Shown here piece by piece: positions 17,413 through 25,659 of a stretch of 64,000 nucleotides of DNA (the first letter of the stretch is position 1; every line of letters begins with the position of its first letter). Origin of the DNA: DASWZN01 sp036404435 (GTDB lineage Bacteria > Acidobacteriota > Terriglobia > Bryobacterales > Bryobacteraceae); assembly GCA_036404435.1 (NCBI GenBank), contig DASWZN010000018.1, forward strand, positions 72,179 to 136,178, read 5' to 3'. The notes beneath the pieces are model-generated. The model saw only the letters and a list, made by a program, of their open reading frames with translations, had not been told where the DNA came from and made no database searches. The translations under genes were made by a program, and so were the position numbers.

Positions 17413-17903
17413 GAATGGGCGGCCTCCGGCGCCTGCGGCGGCTTCAGCCAGACCCGAGTGCCCTCGACCCGGACTTCATAGCGATCCAGGGGCCGCGGGG
17501 CCGGCCCGCTGAGCACTTGCCCGGCGATGGAGAAGCGCGAAGCGTGGCAAGGGCAGACGAACTCGTGGCTGGCCGCCGCCCAGCGATAGGCGCAACCGAG
17601 GTGCGTGCAACGGGGCGAGAACGCCGTGATCCCTCCTTCCGGATCCTTGACGACCCAGGCGCCGATCCTCTCCGTCAGCACTTTCCATCCGTCGGTGCGC
17701 CTGTGGGTGAGCGCGAGCTGGGCGGGTCTTTCGGGCTCGATATCGGCGAGGTCGCCCGCATCGATCCACTCCGTCTTTCGAACTCCCTCGGGCGCACGCA
17801 GGAGATAGCGCAGGGCCGGCACGCCCAGTCCAGCCCCGATGAAGGAAGCGAATCCGCAAATGGCGCCCAGTACGAATCCGCGCCGGTTCAATTGATTTCG
17901 CAT
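17409..17903 (-). CDS. Rieske iron-sulfur protein of the bc complex
   Basis: 164 residues. The N-terminus MRNQLNRRGFVLGAICGF carries a twin-arginine-like NRRGF followed by a single hydrophobic anchor. The [2Fe-2S] box is CTHLGC and CPCHAS, giving the two Cys and two His ligands. It transfers electrons from quinol at the Qo site to the c-type hemes. The ATG at 17903 is preferred over an in-frame start 24 codons upstream because the Tat-like signal begins there; the ribosome site is weak. It is the first gene of the Rieske/cyt b-c/PAP2-Wzi operon, and the upstream region carries a TTTTAC direct-repeat motif. Confidence 0.93.
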   Translation of the reverse strand: MRNQLNRRGFVLGAICGFASFIGAGLGVPALRYLLRAPEGVRKTEWIDAGDLADIEPERPAQLALTHRRTDGWKVLTERIGAWVVKDPEGGITAFSPRCTHLGCAYRWAAASHEFVCPCHASRFSIAGQVLSGPAPRPLDRYEVRVEGTRVWLKPPQAPEAAHS

Positions 17904-18005
17904 GACACTCGCAGAGTAACAGCAGCTAAAGCGCTCGGTCGCAAAGGATTTGTCAGTTTTGTGTAAAACGCCCAAGAGCCGCGGAAAGCGGCGAGTTTCT
18001 ACGCG

Positions 18006-18022
18006 GTAAAAGAAGTGTAAAA
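18006..18022 (-). promoter_or_regulatory. TTTTAC-N5-TTTTAC direct repeat (site 1)
   Basis: On the minus strand the sequence reads TTTTAC, five bases, TTTTAC, about 102 nt upstream of the Rieske start; on the plus strand it lies 65 nt upstream of the decaheme gene. A single extra TTTTAC half lies at 17963-17968. The same two-half arrangement with identical 5-nt spacing is at 30627-30643 and 39187-39203. The direct-repeat form and placement suggest a protein-binding site or an activator-dependent promoter; the factor is unknown. Confidence 0.5.
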
Positions 18023-18087
18023 AGGCGCTCCAGTTACTGGCTTGTCGGGTTGTATTCGACTAACATCGAGATGCAGAGGGGACGCTC

Positions 18088-19017
18088 GTGCCGCACTCAC
18101 GAAGGCTCATGTTTGCGTTGTTAGCCGCTTCCGCGGTTGCGTGGGCCGAGGAGCCGGGCACCGGCAACAGCTTTGTCGGCAGCGAACAGTGCAAGACTTG
18201 CCACGCCAACATCTGGTTCACGTTCTACAAAAACCCCCATTTCAGAAGCGTCGCATCGGGCAAGGAGAAGCCGGAGGACACCGGCTGCGAGAGCTGCCAC
18301 GGCCCCGCGAAGGCGCACGTGGAGGCGCACGGAGGCAAGGCCACGATCGTGGCGTTCTCGGCGCTCCGGGCGGACGCGGTCCTCAATGCCTGCCTGCGCT
18401 GCCACAGCGCGGCGATCTCGCGCGCGAACATCCGGCGCTCGCCCCACACACAGAATGACGTGGCGTGCAACAACTGCCACTCCATCCACAAGGCTCAAAC
18501 TCCGAAGTTTTTGCTGGCGCGTCCCGAAAGCGAGCTCTGTTATGGGTGCCATGCGAACGTGCGGGCCGAATTCTCGATGACGTTCAAGCACCGGGTCAAC
18601 GAGGGGTTCATGACGTGTACCGATTGTCATAACCCGCACGGGGCCTTCCCGGCTACCTGGCGCATGGCGGAGCGGCCGCGCATGGTGGGGACCGCGCTGG
18701 CGAATGAAGAGCCCTGCCTGAAGTGCCATACCGACAAGCGCGGGCCGTTCGTCTACGAGCACCCGCCGGTGCGCGTGGAAGGCTGCGAGATGTGCCACTA
18801 TCCGCACGGATCGACCAATTCGCGCCTGTTGCGCCGGCCAGTGGTTTTCACCATGTGCCTGGAATGCCACAATGGCGCCCCGCCGTTCGGCCTGCACGGG
18901 AGCGGCGATCCGCGGCCGTCCCAGACCCACAATATGACCGACCCTCGCTATCAGAACTGCACCAACTGTCACGTTCGCATCCACGGTTCGAATAGCGACT
19001 CTCTCTTCATGCGATGA
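18088..19017 (+). CDS. DmsE/MtrA-like decaheme c-type cytochrome
   Basis: 309-residue periplasmic multiheme cytochrome with a Sec signal peptide (about 1-21, ending AWA). Ten CXXCH motifs are present: CKTCH, CESCH, CLRCH, CNNCH, CYGCH, CTDCH, CLKCH, CEMCH, CLECH and CTNCH. Ten hemes, the size and the spacing match the DmsE/MtrA family, whose members pass electrons from the periplasm through an outer-membrane MtrB-type barrel. The GTG at 18088 follows GAGGGGA; an in-frame ATG seven codons later is less likely because it would shorten the signal n-region. The stop overlaps the start of the next gene (ATGA), which encodes the matching barrel. Electron acceptor unknown. Confidence 0.95.
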   Translation: MPHSRRLMFALLAASAVAWAEEPGTGNSFVGSEQCKTCHANIWFTFYKNPHFRSVASGKEKPEDTGCESCHGPAKAHVEAHGGKATIVAFSALRADAVLNACLRCHSAAISRANIRRSPHTQNDVACNNCHSIHKAQTPKFLLARPESELCYGCHANVRAEFSMTFKHRVNEGFMTCTDCHNPHGAFPATWRMAERPRMVGTALANEEPCLKCHTDKRGPFVYEHPPVRVEGCEMCHYPHGSTNSRLLRRPVVFTMCLECHNGAPPFGLHGSGDPRPSQTHNMTDPRYQNCTNCHVRIHGSNSDSLFMR

Positions 19018-21011
19018 GAAGGAAACTGCAACTCGCTTGTTGGACCGTCCTTCTGCTTACCGGCGCGCACTCGCGGGCGCAGCAGGTGGTGGCGCCGACC
19101 CCGGAAACCGTAGGCTCGCCGCGGGGATCTACATGGGACGACTACAACATCCTCGACTCTTTCGAGACGGGCTACCGGTTCGCCAGCGTGACCGGGAACC
19201 AGGACGAGTATCGCAGTTCGGTGAACTTCGGGGACGGCATCCGCCTGTTGAGCGGCGATCTCTCCCTGAACTCGAAAGACGGGCACGGGAGCTTGTTCGA
19301 CCAGGCCGTGCTCTCCACCCGCGGGCTGGGCGGCGACCCTTACGAAGCGGCGACGTTGCGCATCGAGAAGAACCGCTGGTATCAGTACGACCTGCTGTGG
19401 CGACAAAACGACTACTTCAATCCGGGCCTGGTGACGGACGGAGCGAGCGGGTCGCACTTACTCGACACCACGTACACTTCGCAAAATCACGATCTGACCC
19501 TGCTGCCGGGATCGAAGATACAGTTCTTTCTGGGTTACTCGCACGATAATCAGTCCGGAGCCGGCATTTCGACGGTCCCCGCCTTCGACCCCACGTCGAG
19601 CTTCCCGGTGTTTGAGAACGTGCGGCGTACGCGCAACGAGTACCGGGTGGGAAACCAGGTGCGGTTTCACGGCCTCACGCTCAACTGGACTCACGGGTGG
19701 GAGGACTTCAAGGACGACACCGGCACTCAACTCAACGCAAGCGGGGCGGCGATTCCCAACACGGGCGCTGAACTGACCTCTTTTCTTGGCCCGCAGCCGA
19801 CTCACGGCACCAGCCCCTATTGGCGTGTCGGTCTGCTCTACGACCACCACTTCTTCAGCGTCAACGGGCAGTTCACCGACACCGCGGGCCAGCAAGCCTA
19901 CTTGCTGAATGAAAGCGCACTGGGCCTGGACCGCGTCGGCGCTGCCGCGAACCAGCAGGTGGCTTCCTTCGGCAGCGCGCAACGCCCGGTCACGACAGGC
20001 AACCTCACGGTCACCCTGCTCCCGACCGACCGCCTTACGATCGTGAACGAGACGTCGACCTACAACGTAAGAACCGAGGGCAACAGCGCGTATGAGGAAA
20101 TTGACGACGCCACTCAAACGGCGAGTTTCGTGTTCTTCGAGTATCTGGGGATGTTCACGGTATCGAACCAGACGGAGTTCCACTATCGCGCCAAACAGTG
20201 GCTGGGCTTCTACGGTGGCTCTGACTATTCCCAGCGGCGCATCGACTCGGTGCAGGAAGCGCTCTCGCCCGGCGCGGCGCCGACGGTTTACGACCAGACC
20301 AACCGGCTGAATGCGGGGCGATTCGGGATCCGCCTGAACGCTCTCAAGGCGCTGACGATCACGGCCGAGGGCGAGATCGGGCGCAACAGCCTGCCCTTTG
20401 CCCCCAAGAGCGACGGCGCCTATCACGCTTTCACGGGCCGCGTCCGGTACAAGTTGCGCAATCTCGATCTTACGGCCTGGTCGCATGCGGACTACAACGT
20501 AAACGCCGTCTCGCTGACCGCTTACAGCTCCCACGCCCGCACGTATGCGGCCTCGGCGTCTTGGACGCCGGTGTCATGGCTGGGCCTGGATGCGAGTTAC
20601 TCCAAGCTGCACCTCGACACCCTCGGCGGCATCGCGTACTTCGCGGGTCCGCTATCGGTTCAGGGCGAGCAATCGTACTATGTCAGTAACATCCATTCCG
20701 CGAATCTCGGCGTTCGATTCGAGGTGAAGAGGCTGGCGAGTGTCTACGTCGGGTACAGCATTGTGCAGGACACGGGGGACGGGCGGTCCAACCCTCTCGG
20801 CAACCAGGTTGATGCGAGCCTTCCGGCGCTCGAGGCCGCGCAGACCTTCCCCATGAGATTCCAATCTCCCATCGCGCACCTGTCCTTCCGTCTGGCGGAG
20901 AAGGTTCGGCTGAATGTGGGCTACCAGTATTACGGCTATCGGGAAGACTTCTACATGGACCAGAACTACCGCGCCAGTACCGGGTATACGAGCCTGCTAT
21001 GGTCTTTCTGA
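19014..21011 (+). CDS. MtrB/PioB-like outer-membrane beta-barrel
   Basis: 665 residues with a signal peptide (about 1-22) and then a long run of alternating hydrophobic/polar strands ending with an aromatic C-terminus (YTSLLWSF), typical of outer-membrane barrels. Overall layout and the FETGYRF and SLNSKDGHG features suit the MtrB/PioB family of decaheme-associated porins, which sheathe an MtrA/DmsE cytochrome. Translational coupling (4-nt overlap) to the decaheme gene supports this. No extracellular multiheme cytochrome (MtrC/OmcA type) follows; the next gene is on the opposite strand and overlaps its last 15 nt. Confidence 0.87.
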   Translation: MRRKLQLACWTVLLLTGAHSRAQQVVAPTPETVGSPRGSTWDDYNILDSFETGYRFASVTGNQDEYRSSVNFGDGIRLLSGDLSLNSKDGHGSLFDQAVLSTRGLGGDPYEAATLRIEKNRWYQYDLLWRQNDYFNPGLVTDGASGSHLLDTTYTSQNHDLTLLPGSKIQFFLGYSHDNQSGAGISTVPAFDPTSSFPVFENVRRTRNEYRVGNQVRFHGLTLNWTHGWEDFKDDTGTQLNASGAAIPNTGAELTSFLGPQPTHGTSPYWRVGLLYDHHFFSVNGQFTDTAGQQAYLLNESALGLDRVGAAANQQVASFGSAQRPVTTGNLTVTLLPTDRLTIVNETSTYNVRTEGNSAYEEIDDATQTASFVFFEYLGMFTVSNQTEFHYRAKQWLGFYGGSDYSQRRIDSVQEALSPGAAPTVYDQTNRLNAGRFGIRLNALKALTITAEGEIGRNSLPFAPKSDGAYHAFTGRVRYKLRNLDLTAWSHADYNVNAVSLTAYSSHARTYAASASWTPVSWLGLDASYSKLHLDTLGGIAYFAGPLSVQGEQSYYVSNIHSANLGVRFEVKRLASVYVGYSIVQDTGDGRSNPLGNQVDASLPALEAAQTFPMRFQSPIAHLSFRLAEKVRLNVGYQYYGYREDFYMDQNYRASTGYTSLLWSF

Positions 21012-21941
21012 AAGGGCGGCCTGGTGCAGAACGGCGAGGACGCGTGCGGCAACCCGGTCCCAGGAGAAACAACGGGCACGATCTAGCCCGGCGGCGCGCA
21101 TACGGGCGCGCAAACCGGCGTCGTCGAGAGCGAGCGCCATGGTTCGCGCCAGGTCGCCGGCGTCGAGCGGATCGAACAGGAGAGCGGCGTTTCCGGTGGT
21201 CTCCAGAAGCGCCGGGGTGCGCGAGACCAGGACCGGAGTTCCGCACGCCATGGCTTCGAGCGCGGGAAGTCCGAAGCCTTCCGCGAGGCTGGGCAGGACG
21301 AGAAACAAAGCGCCGCGGTACATTGCGACCAACTCGTCGTCGCCGGCCACTTCGTGTCCGGGCGTTCCGGCCAGCACCAGTTTCAGGTCCGGGCGAGCCA
21401 GGCTACGGAAGGCCTCCAGCAGACGATCGAGGTTCTTGTGGGGGCGGGAATTGCCAACATACAGGATGTAAGGGAAGCCCGGCTCGTGGCGCGGGCCGTC
21501 CGTCTGGAACGGGTCGCCGACTCCATTGCCTACGTTCAGAACGCGCTCGGCGGGGAGCCCGGACCAGGCGAGGATGCGGGAACGGGAATGCTCGGAAACC
21601 GTCAGCACGCGAAACGCACGCCGGCACGCCGGCTTGACGATGGCTCGATAGTAGAGGCGCTTGGCCGGGGTAGAGACCTCGGGCGTCTCTATGTGGATCA
21701 GGTCGTGAATGGTGAATACGAACGGAGCGGGGCACAGCGGAGGCGGATTGAATCCCGGGGAGAAGAGGACGGCGGGCCGGCGCACCAGCACCTGGCAGGC
21801 GAGCCATAGCGGGTCGGCAAGCGAAAGGGGCCGTGGCCCGTTCTCGAGGCGCTCTTCTACAGGCAGGCGCCGGAGCACCTCGCTGGCAAAACGGCCGATC
21901 CCGTGGTGCCCCGTCCAGCGCGCGTCAGCGAGGAGTCTCAT
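20997..21941 (-). CDS. Glycosyltransferase family 4
   Basis: 314-residue GT-B glycosyltransferase. It begins RLLADARWTGHHGIGRFASE (acceptor-binding loop) and has the donor-site motifs YILYVGNSRPHKNLDRLL and EGFGLPALEAMACGTPVLVS with the EX7E pair. It is shorter than average for GT4 but has both Rossmann domains. It starts only 12 bp from the divergent GT4 at 21954, so the two share a promoter region, and its last 15 nt overlap the end of the MtrB-like gene tail to tail. It probably builds the polysaccharide made by this locus. Confidence 0.92.
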   Translation of the reverse strand: MRLLADARWTGHHGIGRFASEVLRRLPVEERLENGPRPLSLADPLWLACQVLVRRPAVLFSPGFNPPPLCPAPFVFTIHDLIHIETPEVSTPAKRLYYRAIVKPACRRAFRVLTVSEHSRSRILAWSGLPAERVLNVGNGVGDPFQTDGPRHEPGFPYILYVGNSRPHKNLDRLLEAFRSLARPDLKLVLAGTPGHEVAGDDELVAMYRGALFLVLPSLAEGFGLPALEAMACGTPVLVSRTPALLETTGNAALLFDPLDAGDLARTMALALDDAGLRARMRAAGLDRARCFSWDRVAARVLAVLHQAALSERP

Positions 21942-21953
21942 AGTGGTCCGCTC

Positions 21954-23207
21954 ATGAAGATCGCGATTGTCGCGTCATTGTTTCCGCCCTATGCGATTGG
22001 CGGAGCCGAACACCTGGCCGCTCAACTGGCCGGGGCGCTCGACCGGCTGGGACACCAGGTGGACGTCATTTCGACTTGCGGGCGGTCCCAGCTTGGCGGC
22101 CAGCCTTACCAGGGCGAGATACGCGAGGGGATACGAGTGTGGCGAGTGGCGCCCCGGAATCTGTACTGGAGTTACGACAAACAGCGCGATCTGCCGGGCC
22201 GCCTGGCGCGCGCCTGCTGGCACGCCATCGACCTGTGGAATCCGTCGGTCATTCTCCCGCTGCGCCGGGTGCTGGACCAGATCCAGCCGGATGTGGTCAA
22301 CACGCACAACATCGACGGATTCTCTCCGGCGGTGTGGCAAGTAGCTCGCAAATACACGCCCGCGGTCGCGCACACGCTGCACGACTTGCATCTGCTCTGC
22401 CCGCGCGCTACGATGCAGCGCCGCGACGGAACTATGTGCGAGAGCCTGTGCCGTTTCTGCGCCGTCTACACGGGCTACCACCGCCGCTTCCAGAAGCACG
22501 TCGGGATGCTGATTGCGCCGGCGCTGGCGACCGCGGAACTGCATCGCCAGGCCGGGTGGACGGAACCGCGGATCGAGATCATCCGCAACGGCGTCGATGT
22601 CCGGCCCGTGCCGCAGCCCGAGCGGGCGCCGTCCGACCCGTTGCGGGTTCTGTTCCTCTCCCGGCTCGAGCGCGAAAAGGGCTGCGAGACACTGCTGGCT
22701 TCCATCCCCGCGTTTGCAGAATCGTCGGAGATCGAGTTTCACGTGGCCGGCATTGGCACGCTCGAGAAACAGTTCACGGAACTGGCCGCGCGAGTGCCCA
22801 ACGTCACCTGGCACGGCTTCGTCCAGGGCCGACGCAAGGAGGAGTTGTTCTCGCAGTGCGACGTGTTCCTGCAGCTCTCGGAGTGCCGTGAGAACGCGCC
22901 GTTGAGTCTCAGCGAGGCGAAGGCGCATGGGTTGTACCTCGTCGGCACTGCGGTGGGCGGGATTCCGGAGCTGATCGAGAACTCCGAAGCGGGGCAACTG
23001 ATTCCGCCCGGCGACCGGCAGAAGCTGCTGGCGTCTCTGGAGAGAGTGTGCCGCTCCAGAGGGGCGATTCGCAGAGGCCGGGCCGCCAGAGCGCGGCGGA
23101 GCGCCGGATACGGCACGCGCCAGATGGCCGAGGCTTATGTGGAGGCGTACCGTTCACTGATCGCGCCTCCCGCCGCCATCACGAACGCGGCCACCAGCCA
23201 CGGATAG
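21954..23207 (+). CDS. Glycosyltransferase family 4
   Basis: 417 residues. N-terminal MKIAIVASLFPPYAIGGAEH is the standard GT4 start with a glycine-rich loop. The C-terminal domain contains VLFLSRLEREKGCETLL and ENAPLSLSEAKAHGLYLVGT, with EX6-7E-like spacing somewhat divergent from the consensus. A CXXXC-type cluster (LCPRATMQRRDG then CESLCRFC) in the middle is common in this GT4 subgroup. The ATG at 21954 is chosen by homology; a start at 21903 would add 17 unrelated residues. The 3' end overlaps the convergent polymerase gene by 73 nt. It is the only glycosyltransferase of this locus on the plus strand. Confidence 0.9.
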   Translation: MKIAIVASLFPPYAIGGAEHLAAQLAGALDRLGHQVDVISTCGRSQLGGQPYQGEIREGIRVWRVAPRNLYWSYDKQRDLPGRLARACWHAIDLWNPSVILPLRRVLDQIQPDVVNTHNIDGFSPAVWQVARKYTPAVAHTLHDLHLLCPRATMQRRDGTMCESLCRFCAVYTGYHRRFQKHVGMLIAPALATAELHRQAGWTEPRIEIIRNGVDVRPVPQPERAPSDPLRVLFLSRLEREKGCETLLASIPAFAESSEIEFHVAGIGTLEKQFTELAARVPNVTWHGFVQGRRKEELFSQCDVFLQLSECRENAPLSLSEAKAHGLYLVGTAVGGIPELIENSEAGQLIPPGDRQKLLASLERVCRSRGAIRRGRAARARRSAGYGTRQMAEAYVEAYRSLIAPPAAITNAATSHG

Positions 23208-24394
23208 AAGAAATTCAGGTTAACCCCCAGCAGAAATGCGAGCGGTTGAAAGCTGGCAGCCACGGCGAGAACGGCGGGTTGGCCCATCTTTCGGGAACGG
23301 GCCAGCGGCCTCAAAAGCAACGCCAGCAGGAAGAGCGTCAGAGGAATGCCGAACTCCGCGGCGGAGCCCAACAAACCCATGCCCGGCAAGTCCCACTCAC
23401 TTACGGGCGGCAGGCTTTGAAGATACTCGGGATCGTTTCGCATAAGGGAGTAATTGCCCACTCCGATGCCGAGCAGGGGATGCGCGGCGATCATGCGGGG
23501 AACGATCGCGGAGGCCGCGATGCGGCCCATGATCAGGCTCGGATCGTCGGGACGGTAAGCCATCGCTTCTTCCAGATTCAGGTAGGCGTAGAAGTAGCCG
23601 AACACTTTTCCGCCGGCGAGGCTCAGGGATGCGATGAGCACCAGCGCGCACACGAGCGCCAGCGCGATCTTCTGGACACGGCTGCCGGAAAACAGCATCG
23701 CGACGCCGCACAGTCCCAGGGCCACGAGCAACCCCGCCTTGGACTGGCTCAAAGCGAGCGCGGCCGCGAGAACGGCCAGAATCGGCCAGCGCAGCGCGGG
23801 GTAGAGGGGCCGGAAGACGCGTGCGCGAAGCAGCAGGACGGCCGCCACGCTGACCAGGAAGATGCCGTAAGGACCGCCCTCGTTGAAAAAGCCGCGCACC
23901 CGCTGGTCCGGTCCGTAGACGGCAAAGGTTGCGTGGCCAGATGCTCTTACGAGAGCCCAGGCCGCGGTGGAAACGCACGCGCTGACGGTTCCGGCCCAGA
24001 CGTATGCATCCAGCGCTAGGCGAAACAGAGCCGGCTGCAGCCGTAGCGTCCGGGCAACGCGAAGCATGAAGTAAGCCACCAGGAACAGCTCGAAGATGCG
24101 CGAGAGTGATATCCAGAGCGGCTGCTTCAGCACGGAGACGCCGGGCGGCGTGTAGAAGGACAGGCGCAGAGACGCGAGGGATAACGCGGCACAAAGGCAG
24201 AGCAGCAGCAGGTAGCGCCCGCCGACATCCCGCCACAGGCCGTAAGCCGGGACCCTTAGACCGCGACTCACGAAGGCTGGCACGGCCATCGCCAGGCACA
24301 ATGCTTGCAGGACCTCGAGGATCTGCACGTCGCCGATCTTGGCGACCGGAGCGGCGCTCAACAGGACGAACGCGAGGAGCCATCCGGCCGCCAT
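23135..24394 (-). CDS. O-antigen ligase/polymerase family membrane protein
   Basis: 419 residues with about 10-12 hydrophobic helices. The region ALALSQSKAGLLVALGL followed by a large loop with AHPLLGIGVGNYSLMRNDPE matches the Wzy_C/O-antigen-ligase pattern (SR/SK-x-G, and P-x-x-GxGxxxY). ATG 24394 follows GAGGAGTTGAGG and sits 2 nt after the flippase stop. It is probably the Wzy polymerase of the second polysaccharide locus. Its last 73 nt overlap the convergent GT4 gene. Confidence 0.86.
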   Translation of the reverse strand: MAAGWLLAFVLLSAAPVAKIGDVQILEVLQALCLAMAVPAFVSRGLRVPAYGLWRDVGGRYLLLLCLCAALSLASLRLSFYTPPGVSVLKQPLWISLSRIFELFLVAYFMLRVARTLRLQPALFRLALDAYVWAGTVSACVSTAAWALVRASGHATFAVYGPDQRVRGFFNEGGPYGIFLVSVAAVLLLRARVFRPLYPALRWPILAVLAAALALSQSKAGLLVALGLCGVAMLFSGSRVQKIALALVCALVLIASLSLAGGKVFGYFYAYLNLEEAMAYRPDDPSLIMGRIAASAIVPRMIAAHPLLGIGVGNYSLMRNDPEYLQSLPPVSEWDLPGMGLLGSAAEFGIPLTLFLLALLLRPLARSRKMGQPAVLAVAASFQPLAFLLGVNLNFFYPWLVAAFVMAAGGAISERYAST

Positions 24395-24396
24395 CC

Positions 24397-25659
24397 TCAA
24401 CTCCTCACGGCGCGCCGCGCCGACCAGGCCAAGCCGCAAACGAGCAAAACCGCGCCGGCAACGTTGGCCGCCGCCGCTCCCAGCGCGCCGTAACTTGCGG
24501 ACAGCCAGGCCGTCAGCGCCACATTAAAGAGCGCGGCGGCGAAAACGGTGCGGCTCACCAGCGAATCCAGGCCGAGAACGAGCAGCGTCTGGACACCGAT
24601 GAGGTTGACGAGGGCCAGCAGGAACGGCAGCGGCGACAAGCAGCGGAGCACAGCGGCGGAGCGCAGGAACCCGTGCCCCCACAGAGCGAGGCCCGCCGGG
24701 CCGGCGACTGCGAAGGTAGCCACGGACACAGCCAGCGCCGGCAATCCGATCCAAACATAACTCCTGCGCATCAGCCGGGCCGTCAGATGCGGCGAACGCG
24801 TTTTGAGGCTGTTGAGGTGAGGGTACAACGCCTGGGTGACCGGATTGAGTAGAGAGCTCAGCGCCCGGATCACCTTGTCCGCGGCGCTGTAGTAGCCGAC
24901 TTCTGCGGCGCCGGCAACCAGGCCCAGCACGGTGATGGTGGCGGTCGCATTGAACACCAGCGCGGAGTTGGCGACGAAGGCGCTCCAACCCTCCCGGAGC
25001 ACGCCGGCGATTTCCGAAACGGCAGGCCGGTGGAAGCCATGGCGCAGCTTTCTCCATAGCACCGGCGCGACCAGGATACCGGCTAGGACCGGAACGGCGC
25101 CCTGCACGGCTGCCGCCCTTACGTAGTGATCCGGATGGCGCACCAGGAGGAAGAGCGCCGGAATCGTCAGGACCCGCGCCGAAGAGTGCGCCGCCGTGAC
25201 GTACTTCATCTGCTCGATGCCCTGGAAGAACCAGACCGGGAAGATAGCGGTTCCGATGACGGTCAGAAACGCCGCCGCGTACAGCGTGGCCGCCGCTCGG
25301 AGCGGTGGCGCCGCCAGAACCAGGGCGCTCAGCGCCAGAGCGCAGCCAAACGCGAGCGCGAGCCGGGCGGCTGCGGTCCGCCAGAAGATGTGCGACAGAG
25401 CTTCGGAGTCGTGGCGGTGGACGGCCACGGCCCTGGTGGCGCTGAGAAGAGAGCCGTAGTCGGTCAGCAGGTCGAAGTAGACGATCAGCGCCTGCGCGAA
25501 CGCGAGCAATCCGAAATGCGCCGGGCCGAGCACGCGCACCAGATAGGGCACCGTGGCCAGAGGCACTGCGTAGTTCATGACCTGCAGAATGGAGAGCGCC
25601 GCGACGTTCGAGCGCAGGCGGGCGGGCTGGATGGCGGGCTGTTCGGCGACGGTGTTCAT
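24397..25659 (-). CDS. Polysaccharide flippase (Wzx-like, oligosaccharide transporter)
   Basis: 420 residues, mostly membrane helices. The start NVAALSILQVMNYAVPLATV and then YLVRVLGPAHFGLLAFAQAL is the classic Wzx/PST signature, and the middle YYSAADKVIRALSSLLNPVTQALYP is the conserved amphipathic region of the second half. It translocates lipid-linked repeat units. It overlaps the co-polymerase gene by 4 nt (ATGA) and is followed after 2 nt by the polymerase gene, so Wzz-Wzx-Wzy are encoded consecutively. Confidence 0.92.
   Translation of the reverse strand: MNTVAEQPAIQPARLRSNVAALSILQVMNYAVPLATVPYLVRVLGPAHFGLLAFAQALIVYFDLLTDYGSLLSATRAVAVHRHDSEALSHIFWRTAAARLALAFGCALALSALVLAAPPLRAAATLYAAAFLTVIGTAIFPVWFFQGIEQMKYVTAAHSSARVLTIPALFLLVRHPDHYVRAAAVQGAVPVLAGILVAPVLWRKLRHGFHRPAVSEIAGVLREGWSAFVANSALVFNATATITVLGLVAGAAEVGYYSAADKVIRALSSLLNPVTQALYPHLNSLKTRSPHLTARLMRRSYVWIGLPALAVSVATFAVAGPAGLALWGHGFLRSAAVLRCLSPLPFLLALVNLIGVQTLLVLGLDSLVSRTVFAAALFNVALTAWLSASYGALGAAAANVAGAVLLVCGLAWSARRAVRS

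Noticed and set aside
20997..21011. MtrB-like barrel as a TonB receptor
   Set aside because: No plug domain or carboxypeptidase-like domain; coupled to a decaheme cytochrome and of MtrB size.
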